From positions 1 through 9,212 of the forward strand of contig JACDAW010000424.1 of NCBI GenBank assembly GCA_013695245.1: a stretch of DNA of 9,212 bases, given 5' to 3'. This stretch comes from Pyrinomonadaceae bacterium. GTDB taxonomy: Bacteria > Acidobacteriota > Blastocatellia > Pyrinomonadales > Pyrinomonadaceae. Shown here one piece after another: positions 6,436-9,212 of the stretch. Below the pieces are notes generated by a model. It was not told the DNA's origin. It saw only the letters and a list, made by a program, of their open reading frames with translations, and ran no database searches. Position 1 is the first letter of the stretch, and the number at the start of each line of letters is the position of its first letter. The translations under genes were made by a program, and so were the position numbers.

Positions 6436-7101
6436 TCAAGATAACAAATCTCGTTCAAGTTGAATGTCGCGCGTGCCGCGCCACGCGCCATCTTTGCCCT
6501 TATTCAAGCGAATGATTGGCTCAAAACCACCGCGTTTTGAGAGCCGCACACGCATCTCGTCTGTGATGCGCGGATCGCCTTCAAACCACAGTCCCTCGAT
6601 CCAGAATTCGGGATAGCCCGCGCCCTGCACGGTCATGTGGATGTGCGCCGGATCGGGTCGGCCGGGATAGCCGCCGGGTTTGATCGTGCGAAATTCATAA
6701 CGCCCGTTTGCGTCAGTTCGCATCCAACCGCGCAAGTAGCCGTGCCGCCACTGCGGAGTGTGATCGTTCGGCGTGCGCTTCGGGTAAATCCCGGCGGCGT
6801 TGGTGTGATAAGCATAAACTATAATTCCTTCGGCGGGCGTCCGGCCGTCTTCTTTGTAAACTGCTCCTGAGATAACGAGCGGCTCGCCTGCTTCGCCTGG
6901 TGGAGGGATCACGATCTTCGACGGAGGATTAACCGGAACGTCCGCCGCGCACCACTCGCAACTGCTTTGTGACTGAGCGAGGCTGACGGGCGTCGTTGCG
7001 CTGTGACACGCCGCGATGAATGACATTGCCGGAAGCGCGAGCGTGATAGTAGAAGTTGTTTTAACGAATTGACGGCGCGTGAGCTTTTGCGTTGATTTCA
7101 T
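6436..7101 (-). CDS. Exported intradiol ring-cleavage dioxygenase-like lipoprotein
   Basis: This 221-residue protein belongs to the intradiol dioxygenase family (catechol 1,2- and protocatechuate 3,4-dioxygenases), non-haem Fe(III) enzymes that cleave between the two hydroxyls of a catechol. The typical core is present: ISGAVYKEDGRTPAEGIIVY, RGWMRTDANGRYEFRTIKPG, then YPGRPDPAHIHMTV. The four iron ligands can be assigned as Tyr106 (GIYPK), Tyr145 (GGYPG), His153 and His155 (HIH). The N-terminus KLTRRQFVK resembles a twin-arginine signal, followed by a hydrophobic stretch and a canonical lipobox I-A-A-C with lipid-accepting Cys32. The product is thus probably membrane-anchored outside the cytoplasm. 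An open frame extends upstream to 7218, but the ATG at 7101 is preferred. GGAGA lies six bases before it, the export signal begins there, and the extra 39 residues would pass through the structured element upstream. Characterised catabolic members are cytosolic, so its true substrate may differ. Confidence 0.88.
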   Translation of the reverse strand: MKSTQKLTRRQFVKTTSTITLALPAMSFIAACHSATTPVSLAQSQSSCEWCAADVPVNPPSKIVIPPPGEAGEPLVISGAVYKEDGRTPAEGIIVYAYHTNAAGIYPKRTPNDHTPQWRHGYLRGWMRTDANGRYEFRTIKPGGYPGRPDPAHIHMTVQGAGYPEFWIEGLWFEGDPRITDEMRVRLSKRGGFEPIIRLNKGKDGAWRGTRDIQLERDLLS

Positions 7102-7107
7102 TTTCTG

Positions 7108-7112
7108 TCTCC
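7108..7112 (-). promoter_or_regulatory. Shine-Dalgarno fixing the dioxygenase start
   Basis: The minus strand reads GGAGA, six bases upstream of the ATG at 7101. This places the start at the Tat-like signal instead of the longer open frame beginning at 7218. Confidence 0.6.
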
Positions 7113-7133
7113 ATAAAGCTTCTATATTTTTAT

Positions 7134-7144
7134 CGCATGATGCG
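7134..7144. repeat. 11-bp palindrome upstream of the dioxygenase gene
   Basis: CGCATGATGCG is a perfect inverted repeat of 5-bp arms around one central base. It lies 32 bp before the dioxygenase start and next to an AT-rich TATAG-containing segment (7121-7133 on the plus strand) that could be a -10 region. It might be an operator half-site pair, but a palindrome this short can occur by chance. Confidence 0.25.
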
Positions 7145-7168
7145 AATTTAGTTTTGTGAACCTGCCAT

Positions 7169-7233
7169 GCGCCAAACGTCGTTGCGGCAGATATATTTGA
7201 TGCCGCCATTCGCTTCAATGGCTTGTTAGGCGC
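7169..7233. repeat. 65-bp structured element with nested inverted repeats, partly attC-like
   Basis: On the plus strand the outer arms are GCGCCAAAC (7169-7177) and GTTAGGCGC (7225-7233), complementary at eight of nine positions. Inside lie two further hairpins. GCCATT/AATGGC (7205-7210 and 7217-7222) is perfect with a 6-nt loop. GCGGCA/TGCCGC (7184-7189 and 7201-7206) is perfect with an 11-nt loop and overlaps the first by two bases. Read on the minus strand, the element begins GCCTAACAAGCCATTGAAGC, which resembles the left half of integron attC sites (core RYYYAAC). The opposite end, GTTTGGC, departs from GTTRRRY at one position. The interior lacks the usual paired L''/L' arms, so an attC call is weak. 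It sits between the propeller terminator and the dioxygenase gene. Confidence 0.45.
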
Positions 7234-7246
7234 AACTTGTTAAGGG

Positions 7247-7274
7247 AAAACACAAATTTATATGATTTGTGTTT
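7247..7274 (-). terminator. Terminator-like hairpin after the beta-propeller gene
   Basis: The arms AAACACAAAT (7248-7257) and ATTTGTGTTT (7265-7274) form a perfect 10-bp inverted repeat around a 7-nt loop, two bases after the propeller stop codon. On the minus strand the stem ends in TTTT and then CCC. The stem is AT-rich and the T-run is short and partly inside the stem. It is therefore a modest intrinsic terminator, or a 3'-end stabilising hairpin. Confidence 0.5.
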
Positions 7275-7276
7275 GC

Positions 7277-8401
7277 TTACACCTTTGTAATTTTACTGTT
7301 GCTGAGTAGATATTCTCTGCGAAGAAGCCAAACAATAACGGTTAAAGCGAAAACGCCTGTTGCTGCTGCGACGTCGGTTAGCGCGTGCGGAGCATTTCGT
7401 TTGGGTTCAATCGTTAGTGCAGTATTTCCGCTCGCGGGATTTTCACGGGCAGCAGGATTCGCGTTTTCTCCAACGGTTGCAAGAACGGTGATTCTGCCAT
7501 CCGATGACAGCTTGCGAACACGCGGGGTATATGTACTTGGCGGTGTGAATCCAAATTCTAAGATGTAAAGGTTGCCGTCCTTCAAAGCGACGCCAGTCGG
7601 CGACCAAGGTTTCTCCGCACGCGCTACCGTCGAGACTGCGCCACTGGAAGTAACCTTCAGAACGCGCCGATTGCCATAGTCCGCGACAAAAGCATTTCCT
7701 TCAGCGTCAACCGCGATACCGAATAAGCGTGTAACCGGACTCTCCGGCATCGGAGTCTCCGCCGGATTCTCCACCGTGAGATTGCGAGCCAGCATCGTCA
7801 TTCTGCCGTCCATCGTCACCTTACGAACGTTTGAATTATCCGTGAAATACAACGCGCCTTCGCTGCCGAATGCCATTCCGCCGATGCTGTAAGGAGAGCC
7901 TTGACGGTACTCACGAACGGCGTTACTGCTTCCGACCAACGCGGTAACATTGCCGTTCGGAGTTCTTTTCAAAACCAGTAGCTCGCGCTCAGGATAGTTA
8001 GTGACGTGGTACATATTCCCGTCGCGGTCTCTCCAAATGCTTGTCCCTTCGGGTGGATTGTCAGTAGAGGCTAGAAGGTATGAAAAGCCGCCTCCGGGTG
8101 TCATCTTCCAAATGGCACTGAAAAAGCGTTGTGTCGCCGGTTCATAAGAGTTGTCTGCGCCATAAAGGTTTCCGGCTTCGTCTATGTTCAGATCATGTGT
8201 GTGCCTGCCACTTACACCAGCCCTGAAGACGGTGAGTTTGCCTTGAGCATCAATCTTCCAAACAGTTTCAATATCACTGAAGTAGATTTGATTGTTACGG
8301 TCAATGACGATGCCCCATGCCGGATGCGCCGACACGCTTTCCGCTAAAAGCACGCATAGCGTGATGATAGCTGTAATTGTGATAACAAGGGCGCGTGTCA
8401 T
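7277..8401 (-). CDS. Exported NHL/SMP-30-like beta-propeller protein with C-terminal membrane anchor
   Basis: This 374-residue protein has a signal peptide (residues 1-25, cut after VSA before HPAWG). It then has repeated blades of the NHL/SMP-30-gluconolactonase type: GIVIDRNNQIYFSDIETVWK, DLNIDEAGNLYGAD, SIWRDRDGNMYHVTN, GMAFGSEGALYFTDNSNVRK, GIAVDAEGNAFVADYGNRRV and GVALKDGNLYILEFG. That makes about six blades, each with the hydrophobic-D-x-x-G-x-x-Y/F-x-x-D/N pattern. After a linker rich in Asn, Ala and Pro (about 311-338), a hydrophobic helix (about 344-360) is followed by RREY and a short basic tail. The mature domain is probably held at the membrane on the outside. The gene begins 42 bp after the FecR-domain gene, so the two are probably one transcript, ended by the hairpin at 7247-7274. 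Only a weak purine-rich stretch precedes the ATG. Enzyme activity cannot be claimed; a binding or scaffold role is equally possible. Confidence 0.82.
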   Translation of the reverse strand: MTRALVITITAIITLCVLLAESVSAHPAWGIVIDRNNQIYFSDIETVWKIDAQGKLTVFRAGVSGRHTHDLNIDEAGNLYGADNSYEPATQRFFSAIWKMTPGGGFSYLLASTDNPPEGTSIWRDRDGNMYHVTNYPERELLVLKRTPNGNVTALVGSSNAVREYRQGSPYSIGGMAFGSEGALYFTDNSNVRKVTMDGRMTMLARNLTVENPAETPMPESPVTRLFGIAVDAEGNAFVADYGNRRVLKVTSSGAVSTVARAEKPWSPTGVALKDGNLYILEFGFTPPSTYTPRVRKLSSDGRITVLATVGENANPAARENPASGNTALTIEPKRNAPHALTDVAAATGVFALTVIVWLLRREYLLSNSKITKV

Positions 8402-8443
8402 AAGTTTTTCTTTCGAGGACAGGTATTAAGCACACAATCCGTA

Positions 8444-9212
8444 TTAGACCGCATCTTCATTCCACACCTGTTCTAACTTCTCTTTCCACAAACGAAGCAT
8501 CTCTTTATCGAGATTAAGCACGCCCTCGCGTGTAATGTCTTCAGGCGGCGGAACCAGCACAGCGAGACGTTTGTAAACGCGAACGCGCTCGACATCACTG
8601 ACGCGCGCAAGCAAGTGCCACAGTGTCAAAGCGTCACGCTTACGCGCTTCGTTAATCACTGTGTCGAGCGCGGCGCGGCGCGATGATTCGTTGTTGCCGA
8701 AGTCGAGTTCGATAAGCGCGTGGCGAAACTTGTCCTGCGCGTCGCTGAAGTAAGGCGTGCCGGGAGCTTTGCCCGGTTCACTCGCGCACATTGCGCCAGC
8801 CGGAACAAACGACTCGCGCCCCTGCGCTTCGAGCGCGACCCACCCGGCGGTGACATGCAGAAAACTTCTTCCGTGTTCGTCAACTTCTAAGGTGTAAGCG
8901 CAGCCGTAATCAACTGCGACGGCCGACGGCGTATCTACAAAAAAGAGACGCGGCGGCGCGGAAATCGAAGCTTGAATTTTTCCACGCACGAGCGCCAGAC
9001 GGTGCTCGCTCTCATTGGTTTCGACGAGGCGCAGACGCGAATTAGGAGCAACCTCGACGCGCCCGATGTTTGCAACATCAATTCGCGCCCGCGATACGCC
9101 GTCCGTCTCCAACCATTCGCCCGTCGTCCAGCGTCCAGATTCTTCGATGTTGTTTGAAGCCACCTTCGGCGCGCCCGCCAGTCGCGCTACTGTCCATGAC
9201 TGAAGGTGTCGC
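8444..9212 (-). CDS. FecR-domain protein, N-terminus beyond window
   Basis: The minus-strand frame is open from the right edge to a TAA at 8444-8446, giving 255 residues in the window. A GTG at 9163 could be taken for a start. However, the 16 codons before it read RHLQSWTVARLAGAPK, which runs smoothly into the FecR beta-helix pattern (RLAGAPKVAS, GRWTTGEWLETDGVSRARID, IGRVEVAPNSRLRLV, HRLALVRGKIQASI, PPRLFFVDTPSAVAVDYGCA). The gene therefore almost certainly starts outside the window. FecR proteins relay signals to, or restrain, ECF sigma factors from the membrane. The usual N-terminal anti-sigma/zinc-finger and membrane segments would lie in the missing part. After the FecR domain comes a helical, charged region (from FRHALIELDFG onwards) ending in LWKEKLEQVWNEDAV. 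The protein closely resembles FecR-type proteins I associate with Acidobacteria. An ECF sigma gene would be expected just upstream. Confidence 0.85.
   Translation of the reverse strand, partial: RHLQSWTVARLAGAPKVASNNIEESGRWTTGEWLETDGVSRARIDVANIGRVEVAPNSRLRLVETNESEHRLALVRGKIQASISAPPRLFFVDTPSAVAVDYGCAYTLEVDEHGRSFLHVTAGWVALEAQGRESFVPAGAMCASEPGKAPGTPYFSDAQDKFRHALIELDFGNNESSRRAALDTVINEARKRDALTLWHLLARVSDVERVRVYKRLAVLVPPPEDITREGVLNLDKEMLRLWKEKLEQVWNEDAV

Noticed and set aside
7102..7218. N-terminal extension of the dioxygenase to an ATG at 7218
   Set aside because: It would bury the Tat-like signal and lipobox behind 39 residues encoded by the structured element. GGAGA sits correctly before the ATG at 7101.
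7155..7233. Possible tRNA in the structured element (three stems, GGTTCACAA nearby on the minus strand)
   Set aside because: The stems do not have tRNA arm lengths or spacing, there is no anticodon loop pattern, and the GGTTC-like stretch lies outside the outer stem.

Overview
The window reads as a piece of a chromosome from an environmental Gram-negative bacterium, most likely an Acidobacteriota member near Blastocatellia/Pyrinomonadales. This is an inference. It rests on the moderate GC content, a TonB-dependent receptor with an N-terminal carboxypeptidase-regulatory-like domain, a FecR-type protein that resembles those encoded beside ECF sigma factors in that phylum (from memory), and many exported proteins. 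No ribosomal or other phylogenetic marker is present. No transposase, integrase, phage gene, CRISPR array, rRNA or tRNA was found.

Layout from left to right. (1) 1-3533, minus strand: a signal-peptide-bearing PQQ-type sugar/sorbosone dehydrogenase followed 46 bp later by a large TonB-dependent outer-membrane receptor, which runs off the left edge. They look like one operon. (2) 3534-3776 is a divergent intergenic region. (3) 3777-4739, plus: a DHH/DHHA1 phosphoesterase-like protein. (4) 4740-4966 has no clear gene. (5) 4967-5290, plus: a small three-helix membrane protein of the DUF2834 type, with a strong Shine-Dalgarno. (6) 5313-5450, minus: the orphan C-terminal end of a LytTR DNA-binding domain, almost certainly a gene remnant. 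(7) 5477-6352, minus: a class D (OXA-type) beta-lactamase with all diagnostic motifs. (8) 6436-7101, minus: an exported intradiol ring-cleavage dioxygenase with a twin-arginine-like signal and a lipobox. (9) 7102-7276: a gene-free stretch holding a terminator-like hairpin and a 65-bp structured element with a partial likeness to an integron attC site. (10) 7277-9212, minus: a FecR-domain protein (cut by the right edge) followed 42 bp later by an exported NHL/SMP-30-like beta-propeller with a C-terminal membrane anchor.

How the genes may work together. Most products act in the envelope or periplasm: oxidation of sugars or related compounds, TonB-dependent uptake, aromatic-ring cleavage, beta-lactam hydrolysis and FecR-type signalling. 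The strongest functional pairing is the dehydrogenase with the receptor. The FecR/propeller pair looks like the downstream end of an ECF-sigma/FecR locus whose sigma gene would lie beyond the right edge. The beta-lactamase and dioxygenase are adjacent on the same strand, but each has its own good ribosome binding site and nothing in the sequence shows a shared function.
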